From assembly GCA_016715965.1 (NCBI GenBank), contig JADJXG010000001.1, forward strand, positions 1,741,501 through 1,805,500: a stretch of 64,000 bases of DNA, read 5' to 3'. Shown here piece by piece: positions 17,176-26,419 of this stretch. Numbering within the stretch: the first letter of the stretch is position 1; each line of letters opens with the position of its first letter. This DNA is from Saprospiraceae bacterium (GTDB lineage: Bacteria > Bacteroidota > Bacteroidia > Chitinophagales > Saprospiraceae). The notes below the pieces were generated by a model. The model was not told the DNA's origin and made no database searches. It saw nothing but the letters and a program-made list of their open reading frames with translations. Both the position numbers and the translations under genes were made by a program.

Positions 17176-17492
17176 GATTTAAAGTTTTAATTAATGAACA
17201 ATTTTAATTACATCTACAGGGTGTTTGTAATTCTAAAAATTTAAGACAGGCCTTTTAATTTATTTTCCGCATAGACCTTATATATAGAATATTGGATCGT
17301 GGTCTGAAAGGATAAAATAGCAGTTCCCCAGGTGACGGATTGAATCCATTGGACCTGGCAATGATGGTTTAATTATTGCAAGTTAAAGACTTATGAATAA
17401 GGGTCGATTGTAATGTCAGCTTCTGAATTAAAATAATTATTGGAGTACAGCTTAAATATTCCTGTATTTTTACACCAACTAACTTGACGAAT

Positions 17493-18080
17493 ATGTGCAA
17501 ATCCTGCGAAACATTTCAAAGCCATATTCAAAATGGCGAAGAAGGCCGTAAAATGGCGGCAAAATTGCTTTTTGAAGAAGAGGCCATCCATAAGAATGCG
17601 AGGCACTTTTATTGGAAGTACAAAAGATTTGTTTCGGAGCAATATGAAAGCTGGGAAGATTTCCTGGTTGAAATTGTTTTAAGGATTTTTAAAGAAAAGG
17701 AGGCCGGAAGAGGTCCCCGAGAAAATTGTGAGGGGTATTATTTTAAACTCACAAGAAATATTTGTGAAGAAATGGTCAGGACCAGCAACCGATGGAGAGA
17801 GACTGAAGAGCAACTTGCGCGAATCGAAGAAACCACAGGGGATCCATACATCATTGAGAAAGTAAAACAGTACATTCAAAAAATGGAATGCAAATGCAGG
17901 ACGCTCATGTACCATTACCATATTGAAGAAGAGCTGATCAAGGACAAAGACAAACTAGTTGGTATTTTGAAAGATCAATGCGGTAAGGACTATACCAGAA
18001 ATTCAATTCCTGTGCATTTGAGTGGCTGTCTTGATAAACTGGCAAAGGCAGTGCGCCAAGATGAAGATAAATTGTTTTAA
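17493..18080 (+). CDS. Divergent ECF-type RNA polymerase sigma factor
   Basis: A 195-residue protein with the two-domain sigma-70 layout. Region 2-like sequence lies at about residues 25-105 (SWEDFLVEIVLRIF, YYFKLTRNICEEMVRTSNRWRE). Region 4-like sequence at about 135-190 ends in a helix-turn-helix-like segment (DYTRNSIPVHLSGCLDKLAKAV). Similarity to known ECF groups is low, so the call rests on layout and on the next gene, which looks like an anti-sigma factor. An N-terminal C-K-S-C pair is unusual. ATG 17493 is preferred over the TTG at 17484. The ECF/anti-sigma pair starts 300 bases from the divergent secreted-peptide gene, which could be a target. Confidence 0.65.
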   Translation: MCKSCETFQSHIQNGEEGRKMAAKLLFEEEAIHKNARHFYWKYKRFVSEQYESWEDFLVEIVLRIFKEKEAGRGPRENCEGYYFKLTRNICEEMVRTSNRWRETEEQLARIEETTGDPYIIEKVKQYIQKMECKCRTLMYHYHIEEELIKDKDKLVGILKDQCGKDYTRNSIPVHLSGCLDKLAKAVRQDEDKLF

Positions 18081-18099
18081 AAATTTTGAAAGTAAGATT

Positions 18100-18888
18100 A
18101 TGAAAAAGTCCGAAATACAAGTACAAATTGAAGCTTACCTCGACAAGCAGATGAATGCAGAGGAAGCTAGACAATTTGAAAATAGATTAAAGTCAAGTTC
18201 CGAATTGAAAAAGGAATATACTGCTGCTCTTTTTGAAAGATTGGCCGGAGATAGCCACAAAGACGAGGCGCAAAGAAATTGGTTAAGGGAAGTTTATCAA
18301 AGCGGAACTGCTGTAGAATTGGGTCAAAAACCTAGCTCAGGAACTATTCAGTTTAGATCCAATTGGATTAGAATGGCTGCAGCGGCTGCCGTTTTATTGG
18401 GAGTTGTATACTTTACCGGAATCTTTGATCAAAGCAGTGGGTCAACATCTGTGGAATTTGCCTCCATGATGATTGAACCGATAGGAATGGAACGCGCTTC
18501 CGTAGCTGAAATGAGTATCAGTGAGAAAGCATCCAATTTCTATTTTAGGAATCCTCCTGCCACTGACAGTCTTGAAAAAATGACGATAGGATGCAATGGA
18601 TTGTGTGTCGCCAAGTATTACCTGGCCCACGCTTATTTAAAAACAAAGCAATTTGAAAAAGCCAAAAGTTTATTCTCTGATTTGGAATCCAATATAGACC
18701 AGCTACAGACAATTCCTCAGCTCCAAGGTAGGGAAAATGAATTAAGAATAAACAGTGCATTGGCTCAAGCTGCAACCGGTGAAAAAAAAGAAGAAGTATT
18801 GTCCAAATTGAATAAGCTGATTGCCGAAATGGATTCTTCAGATACACTTCGGACTTTGGCAGTGCGTTTAATTAAAATACTGGATTAA
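18100..18888 (+). CDS. Membrane-anchored anti-sigma-like protein with TPR-like periplasmic part
   Basis: A 262-residue protein beginning M-K-K-S-E-I-Q-V-Q-I-E-A-Y-L-D, the typical opening of anti-sigma cytoplasmic domains (E-A-Y-L-D-x-x-M-x-x-E-E-A-x-x-F-E). No zinc-binding HxxxCxxC is present. One transmembrane helix lies near residues 90-110 (MAAAAAVLLGVVYF). The periplasmic part is helical and TPR-like (YYLAHAYLKTKQFEKAKSLF). The gene follows the sigma-factor gene by 19 bases, so the pair should be co-expressed, and the protein probably holds the sigma factor at the membrane until a signal is sensed. The start ATG at 18100 is preferred; longer frames run back into the sigma gene. Confidence 0.7.
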   Translation: MKKSEIQVQIEAYLDKQMNAEEARQFENRLKSSSELKKEYTAALFERLAGDSHKDEAQRNWLREVYQSGTAVELGQKPSSGTIQFRSNWIRMAAAAAVLLGVVYFTGIFDQSSGSTSVEFASMMIEPIGMERASVAEMSISEKASNFYFRNPPATDSLEKMTIGCNGLCVAKYYLAHAYLKTKQFEKAKSLFSDLESNIDQLQTIPQLQGRENELRINSALAQAATGEKKEEVLSKLNKLIAEMDSSDTLRTLAVRLIKILD

Positions 18889-18916
18889 AGATTTCCGGTC
18901 ATTTTGACCAAATGCA

Positions 18917-21900
18917 TCAAATCGTCAACCAGCTGTATCTTTCCATCAATATCTTGAATTCAGGAGCGAATTTTAGCACGTTTGGGTTCCCGATGACTAT
19001 AACTTGTTCCCTTGCTCTTGATAGTGCAACATTTAGCTTTCTGTTGACCCCGTCCCCATCCAGTTGACTAATTTGGCTTAATTGTTCTCTACTGTTGGCA
19101 CAGCATGAAAAAAGAATGATATCCCGTGCGCTGCCTTGATATCTTTCTACTGTGTCTGTTTTAATATAATTCGTTTCCATTAAGTTTAGCCGGTGCATTT
19201 CTGTAATGATAGCTGCATTATGTGCGCGAAAAGGAGAAATAATTCCCAAAGATTGATCAGAAAATGACTTTTTATTTTTGCGATACATGTCAATGATTTC
19301 ATGGACTATGGCACAAGTAGCATTTACTTCTTCGTAATTGACTTTGGCAAAATTGGTCGTGTTTTCAGATTCAACCGGGACAAATATGCATCTTTCAGTT
19401 CCAATTATTTTAAACTTTTCAGCTGGAGTGAGCGGAAAATTGGTAGAATATAGATCAGTCTGTCGTCCGGATGGAGTCATTAATTTCAATTGACCTGAGT
19501 AAAACAATTCTGAAGGCAAGTCCATAATTTTTTGGTGCATCCTTCCCTGTCGCTTCAACATTCCGATGGAGTGAAGCCACCCGACTGCCTGACATCGTTT
19601 GTACATTCTTTCAAAGAAAGAGTCAGCAGTAGATGAAATTCCCAGACTCAACAAATCAGAGTTTTTGATCAGAGTGGATTCTTTGTTTTGACTACTTACA
19701 GCGGGGAGTTGTTTGTGATCACCAATCAGTATAAACTTCTTAAATTGATACAACAAACCAATTAAATTGGGCTCTAAAATTTGGGAAGCCTCATCGATGA
19801 TAACGATGTCAAATCGGAGCAACTCAAACAATTCCTTTTTGCCTTGCATGGAGGCTACAGTTGCCGTAAAAATTCGGTGTCTTCTCAGCATCTTCCGGAA
19901 CTCCCGTCTGTTTTCTACCGCTCTCAGTTTGTAGTCAAGAAGTTTGGAATGAAATTTTTCGGCGGTACCATATCGAGATCCAATTCTTATAAAATCGTAG
20001 AGTTCATCGTCCCCCAATTTTTCAATGGCTTCACAAATTTCATCAACGGCACGGTTGGTATACGCCAATAAAAGTAAATTTTCACCAGTATGAAGAACAA
20101 TGTTTTCAACCAATGCCTTAATGACCATACTGGTTTTACCAGATCCGGGAGGACCCCAAATTAAAAAATAATCTTTGGCGCTCATGGCCCTAGAAACTAC
20201 TTCTTTGATATCCTCTGGCAAGAGAATCGGGTGATTCCAATTTGATTCTTGTTCTGAGGCTGGATCAATTCCCATTATTTTTTTCCTAAAAGATTTAGGA
20301 GCACTGGCCCATTCATAGAGATTTTCATATTGGTGCAGAAAGCTGCGATCCAATACATCCGGCTCCAAACACCATGATTGGTGTTGAGGATAGGCGCGTT
20401 TGTCAAATTGCCTGCCCCGTAACCTTACCTTACAAACTTCAAATCCAATTTCTACCAAGGTGCATTTGTAGACCTGATTCATAAGTGCTCCATGTCCATT
20501 GATTTCTTCTGGATATAGTATTAAAGTATCTCCATTTCTGAAGGCACTAAAGCCACTGTATTCTTTGTGCAATGACAAAACCACCAATGGTGAATCTAAA
20601 TCATTAAAAATAATCTCTTCAATTTTTAATCCTTTTAAGATTAAATACAAATTCTCTTTTTCTTCGGAGCTTTTAAGCCATAAATCCGCCAATCCATTTG
20701 CCGAGTTGGGTCCTGACATCCCTGTTTTAGAAATCAACTGTTCTCTGGCAATAAAATGGCAATAGTTTTTGAAATAGGCGCGTTCTGTTGCATCCAAATC
20801 CAGGTAGGTTTGTAAGAAAGAATAGCCGTCGCGTTTGAGAAATTGATCGAGATCGGAAAAATGATTTGGTTTGAGTAAGTCCAATAAACCTGGAACTTCA
20901 GGATCTGTGGTAGCCAGATGAAGGTGGATCAGGACAATGGAATTTCTAATATCAAAAAGCGTCTGTATCAAGGTCTCATTGTGGGGTGAATGCCTTATAG
21001 GTCGATCTTTCTGGGTGGAATACAATAAATAGCAATCTGCTTTTACACTGCGGTCTTTTGCAGAATTGATGAGTAATTTGTAGAGTTGGGCCTGGGCTTC
21101 ATGTGCCGGATTGATTCCGTATGCATTTTCATAATAGGGCCGACCACTTTTCAGCTCAATAATTTTATAGGAAGTTCCGGATTCTATCAATACATCCAGT
21201 CTTCCCTGGATTCCATAGATAACAGAAAAAAAACTTGGCTCCAACTGACAGGCCTCTTCTTCCCTCAAAAGACCTTCAAATCGGGATTCTGCCAAGGCTT
21301 TTAGATTGTCAAATTGATATTGAGCCTGATCGACAAAATCTTTCACTTCAGCTTCTCCCAGTAAGCTGATCGCAAATGGGTATTTTCTGAAAACATGAGA
21401 AAGGAGAGGTTCGAATTTTGCATCAGGATGGATAATCAATTCATCCAGAAATTCATTCACAGCATTCCCAATCAAGATGTGTTTGGAAGCAGGTGCATAT
21501 TGAAACAAGTGGATCAAATGTCGGATAGCGCTTGATTTATTGGGAGAATAACATGCAGCAATACTCGTGACATCCACCAAAAAGTCCGGAAAAATGCACA
21601 GACCCTCAAATACCCAGCCATGTTCTTTCTTGTGTAAATGATGAAAATACACCGGCACCGGAAATTGGAGTATGGCAGCACTTTTTTTAATGATATCCAC
21701 CATACCTTTTCTCAATGTGCGCAATAACAGAAAATTTTGCTCAGAAGGAAAACGATCAAGACTAAAAATCAAATGGGATTCATCCATATTGAGAATGAGT
21801 CCTCTCTCATTTTCTTCCAATAAATTGGGATTTAAATGATTTGGAATTTTCTGAATTTGGAATGCATTTACTTTATAATCTGAAGTTACTTGCTCCGATT

Positions 21901-22213
21901 TTGACATGGAGTAGAGTTCGTTTAAAAGATAAATGTAATCTTCTACAAACTGCTGATGGTCTTCAATGGTATTGAAACGACCCGATAGTAAATCGATCAT
22001 TAACTGACTACTTGCAGGGGAAATGCGCCCCTCGGTTCGTAAGAAAGCGACTTTTTCAAGATCGTGTGTAAAAATTCTATTTGGATGGGTCTCGATAAGT
22101 TCCAGGGCAAGTTTTAAACGGTGAATAAGTTCAGGTAATTGAACTGGACCTTTTCGCAATTCTTCGACGGAGTGCTGGTCGGGCCAGCTATTGTGTAGGG
22201 TTTCAGGTGACAT
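18917..22213 (-). CDS. Dna2-like PD-(D/E)XK nuclease-SF1B helicase
   Basis: A 1098-residue two-part enzyme. The N-terminal half holds a Cas4/RecB-type nuclease core: GRLDVLIES near residue 338 (catalytic Asp), then IIELKSG near residue 352 (E-x-K), followed by HEAQAQLYKLL, the usual QxxxY-type helix. The C-terminal half is an Upf1/Dna2-like SF1B helicase: Walker A GPPGSGKTS near 686, Walker B IIDEAS near 804, GDHKQLPAV (motif III), GIISPFRAHN (motif IV), DTVERYQGSARD (motif V) and LNVALSRARE (motif VI). All catalytic residues look intact. It should cleave and unwind DNA flaps or ends; roles in repair or in defence against foreign DNA are both possible. It stands alone, convergent with the anti-sigma gene. 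Confidence 0.85.
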   Translation of the reverse strand: MSPETLHNSWPDQHSVEELRKGPVQLPELIHRLKLALELIETHPNRIFTHDLEKVAFLRTEGRISPASSQLMIDLLSGRFNTIEDHQQFVEDYIYLLNELYSMSKSEQVTSDYKVNAFQIQKIPNHLNPNLLEENERGLILNMDESHLIFSLDRFPSEQNFLLLRTLRKGMVDIIKKSAAILQFPVPVYFHHLHKKEHGWVFEGLCIFPDFLVDVTSIAACYSPNKSSAIRHLIHLFQYAPASKHILIGNAVNEFLDELIIHPDAKFEPLLSHVFRKYPFAISLLGEAEVKDFVDQAQYQFDNLKALAESRFEGLLREEEACQLEPSFFSVIYGIQGRLDVLIESGTSYKIIELKSGRPYYENAYGINPAHEAQAQLYKLLINSAKDRSVKADCYLLYSTQKDRPIRHSPHNETLIQTLFDIRNSIVLIHLHLATTDPEVPGLLDLLKPNHFSDLDQFLKRDGYSFLQTYLDLDATERAYFKNYCHFIAREQLISKTGMSGPNSANGLADLWLKSSEEKENLYLILKGLKIEEIIFNDLDSPLVVLSLHKEYSGFSAFRNGDTLILYPEEINGHGALMNQVYKCTLVEIGFEVCKVRLRGRQFDKRAYPQHQSWCLEPDVLDRSFLHQYENLYEWASAPKSFRKKIMGIDPASEQESNWNHPILLPEDIKEVVSRAMSAKDYFLIWGPPGSGKTSMVIKALVENIVLHTGENLLLLAYTNRAVDEICEAIEKLGDDELYDFIRIGSRYGTAEKFHSKLLDYKLRAVENRREFRKMLRRHRIFTATVASMQGKKELFELLRFDIVIIDEASQILEPNLIGLLYQFKKFILIGDHKQLPAVSSQNKESTLIKNSDLLSLGISSTADSFFERMYKRCQAVGWLHSIGMLKRQGRMHQKIMDLPSELFYSGQLKLMTPSGRQTDLYSTNFPLTPAEKFKIIGTERCIFVPVESENTTNFAKVNYEEVNATCAIVHEIIDMYRKNKKSFSDQSLGIISPFRAHNAAIITEMHRLNLMETNYIKTDTVERYQGSARDIILFSCCANSREQLSQISQLDGDGVNRKLNVALSRAREQVIVIGNPNVLKFAPEFKILMERYSWLTI

Positions 22214-22516
22214 AGGACTAGTGTTTTATCAAAGAGGTGAAGATACGAATGGGCAAATAAATTGTGCCAACAATCTGTTCTACGATGGATCGTTGGAAAT
22301 TGACGGATTTGAAAAGAAAATTTGTCCAATAATAAATTTATATATTAATAAATTATTTAATATCTTTGATCCGCTCTGTATGGATAGAGCGTCTTTCCCA
22401 AAATATTATTTTGAAATATAACATTTATATGGTATTTATTTAAAATCTTTGTTAAAAACATGATAAAATCAAAACTTTATTTGGTGGTTACTCGTTCGAA
22501 CTTCATATTTGCACCA

Positions 22517-23143
22517 ATGAAAAAATGGAGTTTAATTCTGCTGCAACAGGCTATTTATATTCAGGTAGTCCTTTTTTTGTTAGCAGTTGGTGTTTTTCAA
22601 TGTGCACAAAATACGAAGGATAAGTCATCCGTGAACATTGTTTCGGATTCGATCCAAGTCAATGATGGATCCATTGTTTCAGTGCCTTTATCAGAAGAGA
22701 CCAAATCAAAACTTGCACAATTACAGGATTCCACCCGAATTTCAGGCGATCTTGGAGACCAGTTGATAGGGTTTATAAGTACCAATGTGATGGACTTCAG
22801 TGACCAGTTTAAATTTATTGGCCTGAAGTGGGATGGTCGCACAGATAAAGTGGTACAAAACAGGAGATCTGAAATAGACGATCTCGCTAAAATTATGTTG
22901 CTTTTTCCCAAAATGAATGTGCGCATTGAATCCTATGTTGACAATGATGGCAACCCCAAGAAGGATGAGGAACTTACCCTGGCTAGGGTTAATTTTATAA
23001 AAAATGAGCTAGTGACGGCTGGTGTAGATCCTTCGAGGATTGAGGTCAAGGGATTCGGTCAAAAGTATCCTGTCGGAGACAACAAGACCGAGCTGGGCCG
23101 CATGATCAACAACCGGGTAGAGTTATACATTACCAGGTTTTAA
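22517..23143 (+). CDS. OmpA-family lipoprotein
   Basis: A 208-residue protein with a signal ending in a lipobox-like VFQCAQ (Cys about residue 32) and a C-terminal OmpA-like peptidoglycan-binding domain (about residues 110-208). The domain shows an L-T-L-A-R-V-N-F-I-K-N-E-L helix, then D-P-S-R-I-E-V-K-G-F-G-Q and N-N-R-V-E-L-Y-I at the end, the standard final strand. It probably anchors the outer membrane to peptidoglycan. ATG 22517 is chosen because it begins a good signal peptide. A terminator follows 30 bases after the stop. Confidence 0.85.
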   Translation: MKKWSLILLQQAIYIQVVLFLLAVGVFQCAQNTKDKSSVNIVSDSIQVNDGSIVSVPLSEETKSKLAQLQDSTRISGDLGDQLIGFISTNVMDFSDQFKFIGLKWDGRTDKVVQNRRSEIDDLAKIMLLFPKMNVRIESYVDNDGNPKKDEELTLARVNFIKNELVTAGVDPSRIEVKGFGQKYPVGDNKTELGRMINNRVELYITRF

Positions 23144-23175
23144 TATTCTGAATTTATTTTACCTACTACTGTTTT

Positions 23176-23210
23176 AAAACCGGCGCCTAAATGTAAGCTC
23201 CGGTTTTTTT
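23176..23210 (+). terminator. Rho-independent terminator after the OmpA-like gene
   Basis: AAAACCGG and CCGGTTTT arms around a roughly 16-base loop, followed by seven T. It lies 33 bases past the stop at 23143. Confidence 0.75.
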
Positions 23211-23598
23211 ATTTACATACCTTCGATGCCTTATGCCGGATGAGACTATTGCATCAATTTGACCAGGATTGCCAATTGATCCATTGATTCGTTAAATTTT
23301 TTTGATGGATCTGATTTTTTCAAAAATGGTCCCGCATTTCAATCATGTACTAAAATTTTGTTCAGCTGTTAGAGCGGTACTCATATCCACAATATGCTAT
23401 TGTATATGAATTGGATACAATGGGCTTATTGGTATTTTCCCAAATTTGAAGGATCACTGCAATCACTTCAAAAAATTGGATTGAAAAATCAGCAATAATT
23501 TATAAATGTATGATTTACACATTACGTTTAGATAAATATTATAATTCTTATTTGCCCAGCTGCAACAATTGATTAATTTTAAGCCTCAGCAAGAAGGG
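23211..23598. other. Intergenic stretch before the DUF1501 operon
   Basis: AT-rich leader region with no convincing gene. It presumably carries the promoter of the 23599-32188 operon; I could not choose a box with confidence. Confidence 0.4.
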
Positions 23599-24564
23599 AT
23601 GAAGCCAATCTTAACTCCTCCATCTAATCATGACCAGGTCTGGTACAATTACAAATCAGTATCCATTGCTCTGATCTCGATTATTGTCTTTTTTTGTTCG
23701 TGCACCAAAGAAAATATTAATCTCATTGGTGACAACGATCCGACCTCTGTGACGAATATTTCGCGATTGAAAATTGAAAATTATGTCAATCGACTCTTTA
23801 TTGATTTGGTAGGTCGCGAACCTTTAAAATCAGAACTCGGCGTAGAAGTCGATACCCTACAAGCAAAGGAACTAAGTAGAGAAGCAAGACTGGATCTGAT
23901 CAACAGATTGATGGATGACGATACTTTTCGAGAAGGCGAACGATCCTACAAAGCAGCTTTTTATCTGAATCTGTACAATCTGGCCAAAGTCCGTTCTCTG
24001 GAAAGTGTAACAGACGGTGAAATACAACTGAGAATGTCCCAACTTCGCAATGATGCCTGGAGAGATTCGATGGCCGGAAATTGGGAGCCATACTATAAAA
24101 GTCTGGAAAGTCTCAGGAAATACCAGGAACTGCTGGACAGCCAGCATCATTTATACGATGGACATATTCAATACCATCAAATGTTTAGCTATATTGTCAA
24201 TAACAGCATTTTTGACCTCATTAACATGAACAGTTTTAATTTTATCAGAGCTGTGTACAATGAGCTTTTGTTTAGGCTGCCGACCGCACAGGAGTACGAA
24301 GCTGCTTTTGATATCATTGAGAAAGATATGCCCAGACAAGCATTTGGAAAATATTGTTCCGGAAAAAATGATTTTATCGAAGCAATGATTGAATCTCCAT
24401 CCATGCTTGAGGGAATGATTATTTGGACCTTTCAGGTATATCTGAATAGATTTCCCTCTCCCCATGAGCTTGTCAGTTTATTGCCCGAATATTTACAACA
24501 CAAGGACATCCGCTACATTATCCGTCAAATATCTGTAACCGATGAATACGCAGGATTTAAGTAA
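23599..24564 (+). CDS. DUF1549-like lipoprotein, first gene of the DUF1501 operon
   Basis: A 321-residue protein with a hydrophobic signal ending in a lipobox-like FFCSC. Residues about 60-120 (ENYVNRLFIDLVGREPLKSE, then RLDLINRLMDD) closely match the opening of DUF1549 domains, whose pattern is V-D-R-L-x-L-D-L-x-G-R-x-P-T-x-x-E, and a second similar segment appears near residue 215 (FIRAVYNELLFRLPTAQEYE). In planctomycetes DUF1549/DUF1553 proteins are paired with DUF1501 proteins, as here. The role of the pair is unknown. The operon continues with a gap of one base to the next gene. Start 23599 is the first ATG; an upstream TTG is possible. Confidence 0.65.
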   Translation: MKPILTPPSNHDQVWYNYKSVSIALISIIVFFCSCTKENINLIGDNDPTSVTNISRLKIENYVNRLFIDLVGREPLKSELGVEVDTLQAKELSREARLDLINRLMDDDTFREGERSYKAAFYLNLYNLAKVRSLESVTDGEIQLRMSQLRNDAWRDSMAGNWEPYYKSLESLRKYQELLDSQHHLYDGHIQYHQMFSYIVNNSIFDLINMNSFNFIRAVYNELLFRLPTAQEYEAAFDIIEKDMPRQAFGKYCSGKNDFIEAMIESPSMLEGMIIWTFQVYLNRFPSPHELVSLLPEYLQHKDIRYIIRQISVTDEYAGFK

Positions 24565-24565
24565 A

Positions 24566-25045
24566 ATGAAATGGCTGTCCATGGCGTGCAGTCTTCTGCT
24601 TGGTTTTTCCAACTGTCAGAAAGATTTTTATGTCTATGAGATTGAAGACCAAACCATTCTTCCAGTCAATAGTCAGAAGATCAAACCCAAGTCTGTACCC
24701 CAATACATTTCCATTTTATACACCAATTTCTTTCAATTGGCGATTGGTCCTAACTCCATGCTTCAGGCTCAGCAAGCCATTGAATCCATCGGAGACAAGC
24801 AGGTAGCCTTTGATATTTTGTTGAGTAAATACATGAATGATGCCAGAGTCATTTTACCTACCGTGGAATCCATGAGAAATGATCCTGAAAGCTTTGTGAG
24901 AAATACCTACCGACGATTTTTGGTAAGAGAACCAACGGAAGCAGAATTAAACTGGATGCTCAATTTTATTAAAAGCAGACCCAATGTGACCCCTGAACAT
25001 ATTTACTTTGCCTTTGGCACTTCCAATGAGCATTTTCACTACTAA
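24566..25045 (+). CDS. Small lipoprotein with DUF1549-like repeat, second gene of the operon
   Basis: A 159-residue lipoprotein; the signal ends GFSNC (Cys about residue 18). The C-terminal half (FVRNTYRRFLVREPTEAELNW) repeats the R-x-x-x-R-E-P-T-x-x-E-L pattern seen in the gene before it, so both belong to the same domain family. The ATG at 24566 is separated from the preceding TAA by a single base, so re-initiation is likely. It precedes the DUF1501 gene by 12 bases. The two proteins may act as an outer-surface pair with the DUF1501 product. Function not established. Confidence 0.6.
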   Translation: MKWLSMACSLLLGFSNCQKDFYVYEIEDQTILPVNSQKIKPKSVPQYISILYTNFFQLAIGPNSMLQAQQAIESIGDKQVAFDILLSKYMNDARVILPTVESMRNDPESFVRNTYRRFLVREPTEAELNWMLNFIKSRPNVTPEHIYFAFGTSNEHFHY

Positions 25046-25057
25046 ACCATTGCAGAT

Positions 25058-26410
25058 ATGAACAGGAGAAAATTTATTAAAAAATCTGCACTTGCTGCGG
25101 CAGGTACCATCGGGATGCCCTATTTATTACCAACAGGTTTGTTGTACGCAAGACAATCCTCCATGAAAGCGCAGCATGTGGTCTTTGTCCAGTTTGCTGG
25201 CGGACTGAGGCAACAAGAATCAGTGCTCCAGCGCTACCTCGCTGGAAGTCAGACAGAGCAGGTTGAAGGTAATATTATGTACAACCTATTGGATGGAAAA
25301 GCTCCTGAAGATAAAATAGCCTATGGCACGGATGACAATCAAAACAACATTGTCGGTGCATTTCCCATTAATCCCATATTGCAAACTCCACTGCAAAAAC
25401 AAGGAGTTTTGTTTCCTGAGGTCCGTTTTTCCAAAGGTGGAGCTGGTCACTTCAATGGTTTGAGTACTGGTGTGTCCGGTAATTATTACACCACAGCGGG
25501 ATTGAGACAAAGAACCGCTTCGCCAACTATATTCGAATATCTCAGAAAATATGCGGGATTTTCTGCAACGGATTGTTGGTCGATTGGTCAAAGCATTATC
25601 GGTTCCAGACCACTTTTGAATTATTCTGCCCATCCTGATTTTGGGAGACCTTACGGTGGAAATTTTATTGCACCGACGGTCACGTTTGGTGAGCCCGGGC
25701 AACAACATTTTATGGATTTTAAAAATTACCATCCCGACACGGACTATGAGATGATCCGTGAAGTGCGTGGATTTTTAAATAAAAATTTTACCACCAAAGG
25801 ATTGGAAATTCCCCATTTGTACAACAGCCCTCACGAGGAAAACAGCATTCGTGAATTTGTCAGAGCTACCTTTGAAAAGGTCAAAGAAGGCCGGGTGACG
25901 ATGCCACCTGTAAGCGACAATGGAGATCTGAGAACACTTGGATTTGCAGTGGAAGTACTTAGGTGGTTCAAACCAAAAATAAGTGTGGTAGATTTGAGCG
26001 CAGTCGATGTTTGTCATGGCAATTTTACCTCTTATCTAAAAAATGTGCATCGTGCAGATCACGGGATTGCTTTTCTTTGGAAGGAAATACAATCCATTCC
26101 GGGGATGAGTAACAACACCATCATGATTGTCATGCCGGAACATGGAAGAGATGAAGCACCGAATTCCATTAAAGATTTAAACGACTGGGTCTCTTATGAT
26201 CATTCCGGAAGTCCAAATGCGAGAAGAATTTTTGCACTGATGGTTGGTCCGGGTGTGGACAGCAATTTGAAAGTAGGATCGGAAACCAATCCCGTAGGAG
26301 ATGCTGCGGATGTGGTACCGACGATCGCCGATATTTTTGGAATCAAAGATAGGGTGTATGGTGCCGGGTTGTTGGATGGATCTGCCCGTTCATTTTTTGA
26401 CAGAATGTAA
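25058..26410 (+). CDS. DUF1501 protein with Tat signal
   Basis: A 450-residue member of the DUF1501 family, related to alkaline-phosphatase/sulfatase-fold hydrolases. The N-terminus carries a twin-arginine signal (M-N-R-R-K-F-I-K-K-S-A-L-A-A-A-G) for export in folded form. Later blocks fit the fold: AGGLRQQESVL, GGAGHFNGLSTG near residue 128, SVVDLSAVDVCHGNF near 310, HRADHGIAFLWKEIQ and VMPEHGRDEAPN near 365, with His/Asp residues in metal-binding positions. Family members occur next to DUF1549/1553 or DUF1800 proteins; enzymatic activity has not been defined for them. It is the third gene of a tight operon with two lipoproteins before it and a CxxxxCH lipoprotein 9 bases after it. Confidence 0.85.
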   Translation: MNRRKFIKKSALAAAGTIGMPYLLPTGLLYARQSSMKAQHVVFVQFAGGLRQQESVLQRYLAGSQTEQVEGNIMYNLLDGKAPEDKIAYGTDDNQNNIVGAFPINPILQTPLQKQGVLFPEVRFSKGGAGHFNGLSTGVSGNYYTTAGLRQRTASPTIFEYLRKYAGFSATDCWSIGQSIIGSRPLLNYSAHPDFGRPYGGNFIAPTVTFGEPGQQHFMDFKNYHPDTDYEMIREVRGFLNKNFTTKGLEIPHLYNSPHEENSIREFVRATFEKVKEGRVTMPPVSDNGDLRTLGFAVEVLRWFKPKISVVDLSAVDVCHGNFTSYLKNVHRADHGIAFLWKEIQSIPGMSNNTIMIVMPEHGRDEAPNSIKDLNDWVSYDHSGSPNARRIFALMVGPGVDSNLKVGSETNPVGDAADVVPTIADIFGIKDRVYGAGLLDGSARSFFDRM

Positions 26411-26419
26411 GGAGCTGAA

